Of a stretch of 64,000 nucleotides of DNA, positions 35,401 through 42,146 are shown one piece after another. Source of the DNA: Paracoccaceae bacterium (GTDB lineage: Bacteria > Pseudomonadota > Alphaproteobacteria > Rhodobacterales > Rhodobacteraceae); contig JAIXZW010000013.1 of NCBI GenBank assembly GCA_027489375.1, positions 372,001-436,000 on the forward strand. Direction: 5' to 3'. Every line of letters starts with the position of its first letter. Position 1 is the stretch's first letter. The position numbers and the translations under genes are program-made. The notes beneath the pieces were generated by a model, which made no database searches, was not told the origin of the DNA, and was given only the letters and a program-made list of their open reading frames with translations.

Positions 35401-38400
35401 CGACGCTGTCATCGTCAGAGCCGTAGTAATCGCCGATGCCAAAGGGCTGCGACCCGCCGATTCCGGCAAAGATCGTGTCGTCGCCATCGCCGCCGAGAAC
35501 GGTGTCGTTGCCGACCCAGGTGCCGATCTCGTCATTGCCGGCTTCGCCCGAGATGGAATCGCCACCCTCGTCGCCTTCGACAGTGTCCGCGCCGAGCCCG
35601 CCGAGGACGGTGTCGTCGCCAAGGCCGCCGGAGACGTTGTCGTCGCCATCGCCCGCAAGGAGGCTGTCGTTGCCGCTGTCGCCGGCGACGTAGTCCGCGC
35701 CGATGCCGCCGGACAGGGTGTCTGCATTCAAACCGCCGTAAAGGGAGTCATCGCCCGCTTCACCGGACAGGCTGTCGTTGCCGTTGCCACCGCCAAGATC
35801 ATCGTCGCCAAGGCCGCCGAGGACCGTGTCGTTGCCCGCGTCGCCGTAGACGTAATCGTCACCGGCATCGCCGGTTACGGAGTCGTTTCCGACGCCTGCC
35901 TGGATCGTATCTTCGCCCGCTTCGCCAGCAATCGTGTCATTGCCCGCATAGGCATAAACCTCGTCGTCGCCGGCGCCGCCCTTGATGTTGTTGTGGCCCA
36001 GCGACCCTTGGGAGTCGCCTTCAATCGTATCGTCGCCATCGCCGCCCGACATCGAGTCGTTGCCCGAGTCGCCGGAGATGGAGTCATCGTCGCCTTCGCC
36101 AAGGATCGTGTCGCTGCCTGCGCCGCCGTAGATCGTGTCGTCGCCCCATTTGCCGCTGAGGAGCGTGGCGTTGGCCGTGAGGTCGGATATCTCATCGTTT
36201 TCGGCGAGTTCGATGTTCGCTCCGGTCAGGGTGACGCCGACGGGAAGGGTGACGTTCACCGTCACGTTGCCCGCGTGGATCGTCGCGTTCTGGCCCGTCT
36301 GGTCGATATCGAGCGTGTAGCCGTCGTAGACGTTGATCCTGATCTTGTCGCCCTGCGCGGGGTTGAAGTCGGTGATCGTCACGCTTCCGCCTTGGGCGTC
36401 GATCACGTAGAGATCGCCGCCGTCGCCGCCGGTGAGGGTTACACCCGCACCCAAGGCAGTGAGCGTGTCATTGCCCGCGCCACCGAAGAGACTGTCGTTG
36501 AAGGTGCCGAAGATCAGGTCGGCATCGCTGCCGCCTTCGACCGAGGTGTTGCCGAACGCACGGATCGTGTCATTGCCCGCGCCGCCGTAGAAGCGATCGC
36601 TGCCGGTGCCGTAAGCGTCGCCCATGAGCGAGTCGGCGCCGTCACCACCGTCGAGCGTGTCGTTGTAGATGGTCGGGGCGCTTCCGGCATGCAAGGCCGC
36701 CGCGATGGCGATGGGTCTGCCTTCCTCATCGTAGCTGGCAATGAGCGTGTCGTTGCCCGCGCCGCCCGCCACACTGTCACTGCCGTCGCCGCCGATCAGA
36801 ACGTCGGAACCGGCATTGCCTTCGAGGGTGTCGGCACCATCGCCGCCGTCAAGGATGTCGTTGCCGGTGGCGGAGGCGAGCGTCGCATCGCCGCGCAAGA
36901 GGTCGTTGCCATCCTGGCCGTAGACCGTGTCGTCGCCCGCGCCGCCTTCGGCGGTGTTGTCGGATTGCTCGTAGGCGAAGAATCCATCCGCGCCGACGAT
37001 CACCAGATCGTTTCCGGCCCCGCCGGAGAGGCTGTCGGACCCGTCGCCACCGAAGACCACATCGTCACCGTCGCCGGCGAGGATGGTGTCGCCTTCGGTG
37101 CCGCCGAGAAGCGTGTCGGTGCCGACCCCGCCTTCGACGCTGTCGGTGCCGGTGCCGCCGTCGACCCAGTCGTTGCCGTCGATGCCGAGGATCGTGTCAT
37201 TTCCGGCACTGCCGCGCACGGCGTCGTTTCCGGCACCGGCGTCGATGCTGTCGTTGCCCGAACCGCCGTCGAGCGAGTCGTTCCCCGCCTCGCCGCGCAG
37301 GGTGTCGGCGTCTGCGCCGCCATCGGCGCCGTCATTGCCGAGGCCGAGGAGGATCAGGTCGTTTCCGGACTGGCCGAGCACCGAGTCGTCGCCATCGCCG
37401 CCGTAGAGCAGGTCATTCTGCCCACCACCATCGAGCACGTCGTTGCCCGCCTCGCCAAGGATGGAGTCGTTCGAGTCGCCCCCGAAGAGCGCGTCGAGAC
37501 CCGCCCCGCCGAGCAGTGTGTCGTTGTCAGCCTGGCCGAGCAGCGTGTCGTTGCCGTCGCCGCCCTGCGCGTCGTCATTGCCCTCGCCGCCTTCGATACG
37601 GTCTTGGCCAACATCGCCGCGCAGGAAGTCATCGTTGTAGAAGCCGAAGATGAGGTCGTTTCCGGCCCCGCCTTCGACCGAGTCGTTCCCCATGAACCCG
37701 TCCAGCGTGTCGTCATTTTCGTTGCCACGCAGGGTGTCGTTGCCCGCGGAACCGTTCAGGGAATCGTTGCCAAGGCCGCCTTCGAGCAGGTCATTCGACA
37801 TGCCGCCTTCAAGCGTGTCGTTGGCGGCACCGCCGTAAAGATTGGCGACGCCGGCTTGGCCCTCGATGCGGTCGTGGCCAGCGCCGCCATAGATCGTGTC
37901 GTTGTCCGATCCGCCGCGAATGGTATCCGAGCCTTCGTCGCCCGACATGCTGTTGTTGCCATCGCCCCCGAAGATCGAGTCGTTGTCAGTTCCGCCGAAG
38001 ATGGTTTCGTTGCCCAGTGCGCCGACAACGGTATCAGCCCCCTCGCCGCTGCTGATGGAATCGTTGCCCTCGGCGTCCTCGATATAGTCTGCGCCCGTTT
38101 CGGTCAGGATGGTGTCGTTGCCGGCCAAGGCGGTAACTGTGTCGTTGCCGGATCCGGACACGATGCTGTCATTGCCGCCGGCCGACCCGAATTCATCGTC
38201 ATACAGGAGGTCGGCGCCCGCACCGGCGATCAGCGTGTCGTTGCCCGCGCCGCCAAAGAGTGAGTCGCGGCCATCCCCGCCGGTGAGCGAGTCGCTGCCC
38301 GTCCCGCCAAGGAGTGAGTCCCCGCCCGCTCCGCCGAACAGGGTATCGTTGCCGAAGCCGCCGAAGAGCGTGTCGTTGCCGCCGTCACCGAGGATGCTGT

Positions 38401-38578
38401 CGCCGTTCGTCGTGTCGGAGCCGATGCTGTCGTCACCAAGGATCCAGTCGTTGCCATCGCCACCGGAGACGGTGTCGTTGCCGTTCGAGGCATAGATCGA
38501 GTCGTTGCCGGCCAGACCCGAAACCAGTTCCGCATTGTTGGTTCCGAAAAACGTGTCGTCGTTGGGTGTGAGCGTCAT
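32411..38578 (-). CDS. Giant RTX calcium-binding protein, about 2055 residues
   Basis: Predicted type I-secreted protein beginning MTLTPNDDTFFGTNNAEL and consisting largely of GGxGNDxLxG repeats. Beta segments interrupt at about residues 725-815 (VTITDFNPAQGDKIRINVY), 1400-1490 (IEDFSLAQGDKLVLRF), 1580-1660 and 1720-1800. The last roughly 60 residues (TLANFVGDPADYVTILDL at the end) look like a C-terminal secretion signal. The 1580-1660 segment (LTLQAG, then ARIEGGAVVIGDSYSSV) is clearly homologous to one in the neighbouring RTX protein. GGGGATTG precedes the ATG. No catalytic domain is recognised; surface-layer, adhesion or calcium-binding roles are all possible. Confidence 0.88.
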   Translation of the reverse strand: MTLTPNDDTFFGTNNAELVSGLAGNDSIYASNGNDTVSGGDGNDWILGDDSIGSDTTNGDSILGDGGNDTLFGGFGNDTLFGGAGGDSLLGGTGSDSLTGGDGRDSLFGGAGNDTLIAGAGADLLYDDEFGSAGGNDSIVSGSGNDTVTALAGNDTILTETGADYIEDAEGNDSISSGEGADTVVGALGNETIFGGTDNDSIFGGDGNNSMSGDEGSDTIRGGSDNDTIYGGAGHDRIEGQAGVANLYGGAANDTLEGGMSNDLLEGGLGNDSLNGSAGNDTLRGNENDDTLDGFMGNDSVEGGAGNDLIFGFYNDDFLRGDVGQDRIEGGEGNDDAQGGDGNDTLLGQADNDTLLGGAGLDALFGGDSNDSILGEAGNDVLDGGGQNDLLYGGDGDDSVLGQSGNDLILLGLGNDGADGGADADTLRGEAGNDSLDGGSGNDSIDAGAGNDAVRGSAGNDTILGIDGNDWVDGGTGTDSVEGGVGTDTLLGGTEGDTILAGDGDDVVFGGDGSDSLSGGAGNDLVIVGADGFFAYEQSDNTAEGGAGDDTVYGQDGNDLLRGDATLASATGNDILDGGDGADTLEGNAGSDVLIGGDGSDSVAGGAGNDTLIASYDEEGRPIAIAAALHAGSAPTIYNDTLDGGDGADSLMGDAYGTGSDRFYGGAGNDTIRAFGNTSVEGGSDADLIFGTFNDSLFGGAGNDTLTALGAGVTLTGGDGGDLYVIDAQGGSVTITDFNPAQGDKIRINVYDGYTLDIDQTGQNATIHAGNVTVNVTLPVGVTLTGANIELAENDEISDLTANATLLSGKWGDDTIYGGAGSDTILGEGDDDSISGDSGNDSMSGGDGDDTIEGDSQGSLGHNNIKGGAGDDEVYAYAGNDTIAGEAGEDTIQAGVGNDSVTGDAGDDYVYGDAGNDTVLGGLGDDDLGGGNGNDSLSGEAGDDSLYGGLNADTLSGGIGADYVAGDSGNDSLLAGDGDDNVSGGLGDDTVLGGLGADTVEGDEGGDSISGEAGNDEIGTWVGNDTVLGGDGDDTIFAGIGGSQPFGIGDYYGSDDDSVAGGNGNDLIRGGSGSDTILGEAGNDDIEAGQGNDNANGGLGDDFVNGEDGFDSLKGEGGNDTINGEFGIDTVDGGDGADELYGGANRDLLIGAGGNDSLKGDWFGSDSTDGAADTISGGDGDDTVQAVYGSDRVFGDAGNDSLDGNDGSDALNGGTGNDTLRGGTDGDTLNGDAGNDKLQGEEGDDELQGGDGDDVLDDWAGTNIFYGGLGNDTIFGSWQSVSEVIYGGDGGDHVSTNGDAFVDAGGGNDRVFLVGDGSVDGGLGSDLLYLDDYWSTGTLAGGAGDDQIYAYGSAVLLGGDGNDTIYTGNGGPSGDVAAYGGAGSDVIFAVADSDMTIAGGLGADTIVTESNFAAAPTIEDFSLAQGDKLVLRFTNFTYNSELSVNDLTFEEDEEGLIITYEGSTYAELVGLTLADVAALKTKIIFADGDEIIGTEGDDSLTAGVHSNGWGGVELVGSAGNDKLTGAMGSDAIYGGTGNDSLDGGGNDDWLDGGTGNDTILGGNGDDLIQGGGGNDSLTGGQGSDEFKVDLRLEGRTTIADYSTTMDWLNLTLQAGTTLDSIARIEGGAVVIGDSYSSVVLTGVTSLAALNWADVDILGTATADTINGGSGREDIYGEEGADSITSGGGSDRIYGGDDADTIAGGVNWDTIYGGVGNDVFLVTDDARFGGDLDVFLDFTLDDTIHVTTGTAAEDVWLDWGYENGFEVTYIHFDYRTIAVAGNYNPEDLTSNIILTQLAFSPDPENGLFIDVAGAGAKTYFADDDGSYVTADGQDTLYGGTGKDVMAVSGNTNIAYGGAGDDIMVAAGGNNTLYGGDGIDLFGWFKTDVIYDYDGNASVVIEPNATGVNITFSDFGTYTTPTGTTYIEGFEGLIGNFGNDTLTGNTSDNMLIGDGGNDSLSGGNGADSLEGSVGDDTLDGGAGADYFNFNFSDGEPTGSDRIVNFNGAEDTIYVTGDGDFTSAVVGTDTILTFNPDFVITLANFVGDPADYVTILDL

Positions 38579-38788
38579 CTATTCAATCCCCGCTGTGGCC
38601 GCCAATGGAGCAGCGTGGGACAGCAGGGCGAACCGGCCCGAACCCTTTACGCGCAGCCATGACCTGGCCGTTACAAACAAACGAAAGTCGCCGGAAACGG
38701 CGCTATCACTGCAATCACCGTAAACCAGCCATCCGTTTTCGCATAGGGGAAAGTTTGTTTCCGGAACCGATGTTTATCGGGCGCGCGT

Positions 38789-39715
38789 TTATCGGGTCAG
38801 GCAGTCGGTGATGCTCTTGGCCAAACCGGTCAGAAGCGCGTCATAGGCGTCGGGTCCTGCCGCCAGAGTCGATCCTACGGGGTCGAGCGGGGGACCGATG
38901 CGGAGCGGCGTGCCTTCGGCCAGACCGGCAAGAAGCGCGGGGTCGTGCTGCGCTTCCGGGAAAAGGCAGGTCGCCTGCCCTGTTGCCAGCGCGTCGCGGA
39001 TGGCGGCAAGTTTGGCCGCTCCGGGGGCGGTGGCATCGCCGAGCGCGACAGAGCCGAAGATGTGCAGGCCGAAATGCGCGGCGAAATAGCCGTAGGCATC
39101 ATGATAGACCACGACGGGCTTGGCCGCATGGGGCGCGAGGGTTGCGCGCAGGCGGCTGTCGAGGGCGACGATGCGGCCTTCGGCCGTTTTGGCATTGGCG
39201 GCGTAGGTTGCGGCATTGTCGGGGTCGAGCCGCGACAGTTCCGCCGCGATCAGGGGAAGCCAGAGGCGGGCGTTGTCGGGGTCGAGCCATGCGTGGGGGT
39301 CGGTGCCTTCGTGGCCGTGGTCGGCGTGATCGGCGTGGTCGGCATGATCGTCCGGGCCTTCCTCCATATGCGCGCCATCGGGGCTGAAGGGGCGGGTGGC
39401 GGTTTCGGGCGCGTCGAGCAGGGCGAGTTGGGTCTTGGTCCCCAACCCCTCCATCGCGCGGGCCAGCCACGGGGTCAGTTCGGGACCGATCCAGACGACG
39501 AGGTCGGCTTCGGACAGCGCCTGCGCCTGCGAGGGGCGGAGCTGGAAATCATGCTCGGACGCGCCTTTGGTCAGCAGAAGCCCGGGTTGGCCGACATCGC
39601 CCATCACCTGCGCCACAAGGGCGTGGACGGGCGGGATATCGGTCACGACGCGGGGCGCTTCGGCGGTGGCTGTGGTGGCGAGGCTGGTCAGCAGAAATGA
39701 TATGATATAACGCAT
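38789..39715 (-). CDS. znuA: Zinc ABC transporter substrate-binding protein ZnuA
   Basis: A 308-residue periplasmic zinc receptor (cluster A-I). It has a Sec signal peptide (MRYIISFLLTSLATTATAEA), then ending PPVHALVAQVMGDVG with the first zinc-ligand histidine. The flexible histidine/acid-rich loop typical of ZnuA is at about residues 117-142 (repeated DHADHAD). It is followed by DPHAWLDPDN and, later, YHDAYGYFAAHFGL with the other ligands. It is divergent from zur-znuC-znuB across a shared AT-rich operator. It would deliver zinc to ZnuB. Confidence 0.95.
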   Translation of the reverse strand: MRYIISFLLTSLATTATAEAPRVVTDIPPVHALVAQVMGDVGQPGLLLTKGASEHDFQLRPSQAQALSEADLVVWIGPELTPWLARAMEGLGTKTQLALLDAPETATRPFSPDGAHMEEGPDDHADHADHADHGHEGTDPHAWLDPDNARLWLPLIAAELSRLDPDNAATYAANAKTAEGRIVALDSRLRATLAPHAAKPVVVYHDAYGYFAAHFGLHIFGSVALGDATAPGAAKLAAIRDALATGQATCLFPEAQHDPALLAGLAEGTPLRIGPPLDPVGSTLAAGPDAYDALLTGLAKSITDCLTR

Positions 39716-39751
39716 GGCTTCGCCTTCTTGCGGGGTCGCGAGGGGTTTTGT

Positions 39752-39768
39752 ATGTTATATCATAACAT
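39752..39768. promoter_or_regulatory. Probable Zur box between znuA and zur
   Basis: ATGTTAT-ATC-ATAACAT is a 7-bp inverted repeat with a 3-base centre. It stands 36 bases before the znuA start and 16 before the zur start. A related half-site (GATATGATATAAC) lies at 39699-39711, in the first codons of znuA. AT-rich dyads of this size are typical Fur-family operators, and position implies repression of both transcription units when zinc is plentiful. Confidence 0.7.
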
Positions 39769-39784
39769 GTCAAGGGGCCGCGCC

Positions 39785-40303
39785 ATGCATGACCATTCGG
39801 AAAGCTGTCCGGGCTGCGCCGCAGCGCCCGAAGTGGCCTTTGCCCGCCATGACCACGCGCATTGCGCGGCGGATGTGATGGGGCGGGCCGAAGCTTTGGC
39901 GGGCAGCCAAGGCGTGCGGCTGACGCCGGTGCGCAAGCGGGCGCTGGAGATCCTGCTCGAGGAGCATCGGGCGCTGGGCGCCTATGAGGTGCTGGAGCGC
40001 TTGGCGGCAGAGGGGTTCGGCAACCAGCCGCCCGTGGCCTATCGCGCTTTGGATTTTCTGGTGGAGCAGGGGTTGGCGCATCGCATCCAGCGGCTGAACG
40101 CCTTTGCCGCCTGCATGCATCCGGGCGAGGCGCATGCGCCGGTTTTCCTGATCTGCCGCGCCTGCAATGCCGTGGCCGAAGCCGAGGCGGCACCCGTGCG
40201 GGCGGCTTTGGACGTTGCCGCAGGGGGCTTGGGTTTCGCAATCGAACGCAGCACGGTCGAGGCGGTGGGGCTGTGCCCGCGCTGCCAGGGGGGGCAGGCA
40301 TGA
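39785..40303 (+). CDS. zur: Zinc uptake regulator Zur (Fur family)
   Basis: A 172-residue Fur-type repressor. The winged helix covers about residues 42-105 (RLTPVRKRALEILLEEHRAL, then QPPVAYRALDFLVEQGLAHR). The dimer domain has a structural zinc site in CRAC and CPRC. It also has an unusual N-terminal extension rich in ligands (MHDHSESCPGC, then RHDHAHC). The ATG at 39785 is preceded by CAAGGGG; upstream in-frame ATGs would put the operator inside the coding region. Stop and znuC start overlap (ATGA), so zur-znuC-znuB form one operon under autoregulation. Confidence 0.94.
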   Translation: MHDHSESCPGCAAAPEVAFARHDHAHCAADVMGRAEALAGSQGVRLTPVRKRALEILLEEHRALGAYEVLERLAAEGFGNQPPVAYRALDFLVEQGLAHRIQRLNAFAACMHPGEAHAPVFLICRACNAVAEAEAAPVRAALDVAAGGLGFAIERSTVEAVGLCPRCQGGQA

Positions 40304-41076
40304 GCCTGATCGAAGCCAAGGGGCTGAGTGTGCGTCTGGACGGGCACGAGGTGCTGAGCCGCGTGTCCCTGCGGGTCGAGGCGGGAGAGATCGTCACCAT
40401 CCTTGGCCCCAACGGGTCGGGGAAATCGACGCTGCTGCGGGCGCTTCTGGGCATCCTCCGCCCCGCCGAGGGGGCGGTCGTGCGGCAGGAGGGGCTGCGC
40501 GTGGGCTATGTGCCGCAGCGGCTGGCGGTGGACAGAAGCCTGCCCATGACGGTGCGGCGCTTCCTGTCCTTGCCGAGCCGTGTGGGCGATGCCGAGGCGG
40601 CGGCGGCGCTGGAGCGGGTCGGCGTGCCCGAGGTGGCGGGGCGTCAGATGGGCGACCTGTCGGGGGGGCAATTCCAGCGGGTGCTGCTGGCGCGGGCGCT
40701 TCTGTCGCGGCCGCAGCTTCTGGTGCTGGACGAGCCGACGCAGGGGTTGGACCAGCCGGGCGAGGCGGCGTTCTACAGGCTGATCGAGGAGGTGCGGCGC
40801 GAGACGGGGGTTGCCGTGCTGATGGTGAGCCATGACCTGCATGTCGTCATGGCGGCATCGGATCGGGTGATCTGCCTGAACGGGCATATCTGCTGCGAGG
40901 GGACGCCAAGGGTGGTGTCGACCGCGCCGGAGTATCGGGCGCTGTTCGGGCTTGGCACGCAGGGGGCGCTGGCGCTTTACCAGCACGTGCATGACCACAG
41001 CCACGACCATGACCACGGGCATGGGCATGACCATTCCCACCCGCACGAACACCATGCGGAGCACGACCATGCTTGA
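40300..41076 (+). CDS. znuC: Zinc ABC transporter ATPase ZnuC with His-rich tail
   Basis: A 258-residue ATP-binding subunit of the zinc importer. Walker A is GPNGSGKST, the signature is LSGGQFQRV, and Walker B is LLVLDEPTQGLDQ, followed by the switch histidine in MVSHDLHVV. The last 30 residues are a tail with about 15 histidines alternating with Asp, Gly and Ser (HDHSHDHDHGHGHDHSH), which probably binds or senses zinc in the cytoplasm. It overlaps zur upstream and znuB downstream (8 bp). Confidence 0.95.
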   Translation: MSLIEAKGLSVRLDGHEVLSRVSLRVEAGEIVTILGPNGSGKSTLLRALLGILRPAEGAVVRQEGLRVGYVPQRLAVDRSLPMTVRRFLSLPSRVGDAEAAAALERVGVPEVAGRQMGDLSGGQFQRVLLARALLSRPQLLVLDEPTQGLDQPGEAAFYRLIEEVRRETGVAVLMVSHDLHVVMAASDRVICLNGHICCEGTPRVVSTAPEYRALFGLGTQGALALYQHVHDHSHDHDHGHGHDHSHPHEHHAEHDHA

Positions 41077-41857
41077 TGATTTCCTGATCCGTGCAAGCCT
41101 TGCGGGGGTCGGCCTTGCGCTGGCGACGGGGGCTTTGGGGTCTTTCGTCGTGTGGCGGCGGATGGCCTATTTCGGGGATGCGACGGCGCATGCCGCGATC
41201 CTTGGCGTGGCGCTGGCCTTGGCGACCGATTTGCCCGTGGGGGCGGGAACGCTGGTCGTGGCGCTGGCGATGGCGGTGACGGTCAGCACGCTTGCCGCGC
41301 GGGGCTGGGCGATGGATACGACGCTGGGGGTGCTCGCCCATTCGGCGCTGGCCATCGGGCTGGTGGCGGTCAGCTTCGTGCCGGGGGCGCGGACCGATTT
41401 GCAGGCCTATCTCTTCGGCGACATTCTGGCCGTGTCGAAGGGGGATGTCGGCTTCATCTGGGGCGGGGCGGCGCTGGTGCTGGGGCTGCTGCTCTGGCGC
41501 TGGCAGGCGCTGTTGACGGCGACGCTGAACGCGGACCTTGCCCATGCCTCGGGCCTGAACCCCGACCGCGAAAGGCTGGTGCTGACGCTGGCGCTCGCGC
41601 TGGTGGTGGCGGTGGCGTTGAAGGTCGTGGGGGCGCTGCTGATCGCGGCCATGCTGATCATTCCGGCGGCGGCGGCGCGGGGGCTGGCGCGGAACCCCGA
41701 GACGATGGCGGCCCTTGCCACGCTGATCGGCGCAGGCGCGGCTTTGGGCGGGTTGCAGCTTTCGCTCTGGCAGGACACGCCTGCGGGTCCGTCGATCATC
41801 GTCGTGGCGGCGGGGCTTTTCGCGCTGTCGGCGATGTTCGGGCGGATGCGGCGCTAG
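41069..41857 (+). CDS. znuB: Zinc ABC transporter permease ZnuB
   Basis: A 262-residue inner-membrane permease of the ABC-3 family with about eight hydrophobic segments. Motifs include GSFVVWRRMAYFGDATAHAA near the N-terminus, the coupling region SFVPGARTDLQAYLFGDILA, and KVVGALLIAAMLIIPAAAA. The start lies inside the histidine-coding tail of znuC, so translation is coupled. It ends the operon. GC-rich repeats follow rather than a clear terminator. Confidence 0.95.
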   Translation: MLDDFLIRASLAGVGLALATGALGSFVVWRRMAYFGDATAHAAILGVALALATDLPVGAGTLVVALAMAVTVSTLAARGWAMDTTLGVLAHSALAIGLVAVSFVPGARTDLQAYLFGDILAVSKGDVGFIWGGAALVLGLLLWRWQALLTATLNADLAHASGLNPDRERLVLTLALALVVAVALKVVGALLIAAMLIIPAAAARGLARNPETMAALATLIGAGAALGGLQLSLWQDTPAGPSIIVVAAGLFALSAMFGRMRR

Positions 41858-41865
41858 GCCGGCAC

Positions 41866-42005
41866 GCCCGCCACCCCATCCCCTCCCCCACAGGGGGGGG
41901 AAGGTGCACGACCTTCGGTCTTTTTGCGTCTTTACAGCTTTCATATTCGCCCAAATATCCTCGGGGGGTGAGGCCGCAAGGCCGAGGGGGGTCCGAGGAC
42001 CCCCC
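41866..42005. repeat. Two kinds of GC-rich palindromic repeat behind znuB
   Basis: The 289-base gap between znuB and the next gene is filled by repeats. 41866-41903 carries CACCCCATCCCCTCCCCCAC with a G-run partner, a type seen again at 62863-62900. 41947-41970 is a copy of the ATATTTGGG family in reverse (GCCCAAATATCCTCGGGGGG). It is followed by a GGCC-GCAA-GGCC hairpin and a GGGGGTCC/GGACCCCC hairpin. No gene or clear promoter is visible. Confidence 0.75.
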
Positions 42006-42146
42006 TCTTGCGCCCGCAACCGGCGCGGCGGCGGTCGCTGGAAAGACATGCATGTCGTTTTTGGCCGTCAAGGGTCGGGTTGTCTTGCCCGTTCGCCACC
42101 GGTTCGGGCAGATAGGGTGCAAACATCCCTGTCGGAGTCGCCTTCC

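Noticed and set aside
32195..38263. Open frame of about 2022 codons on the plus strand, opposite the large RTX gene
   Set aside because: It is the complement of Gly/Asp-rich repeat codons, which rarely give stop codons in the antisense frame. The product is a Val/Ala/Asp-rich pseudo-repeat with no start context or family likeness.
26594..38578. CRISPR-like or minisatellite periodicity
   Set aside because: The roughly 27-base periodicity comes from nonapeptide codons of RTX repeats. Units are not identical, there are no spacers and no cas genes.
41904..42146. N-terminal extension of the GcvT-type oxidoreductase
   Set aside because: The upstream in-frame stretch reads through palindromic repeats, and the FAD motif only makes sense from the ATG at 42147.
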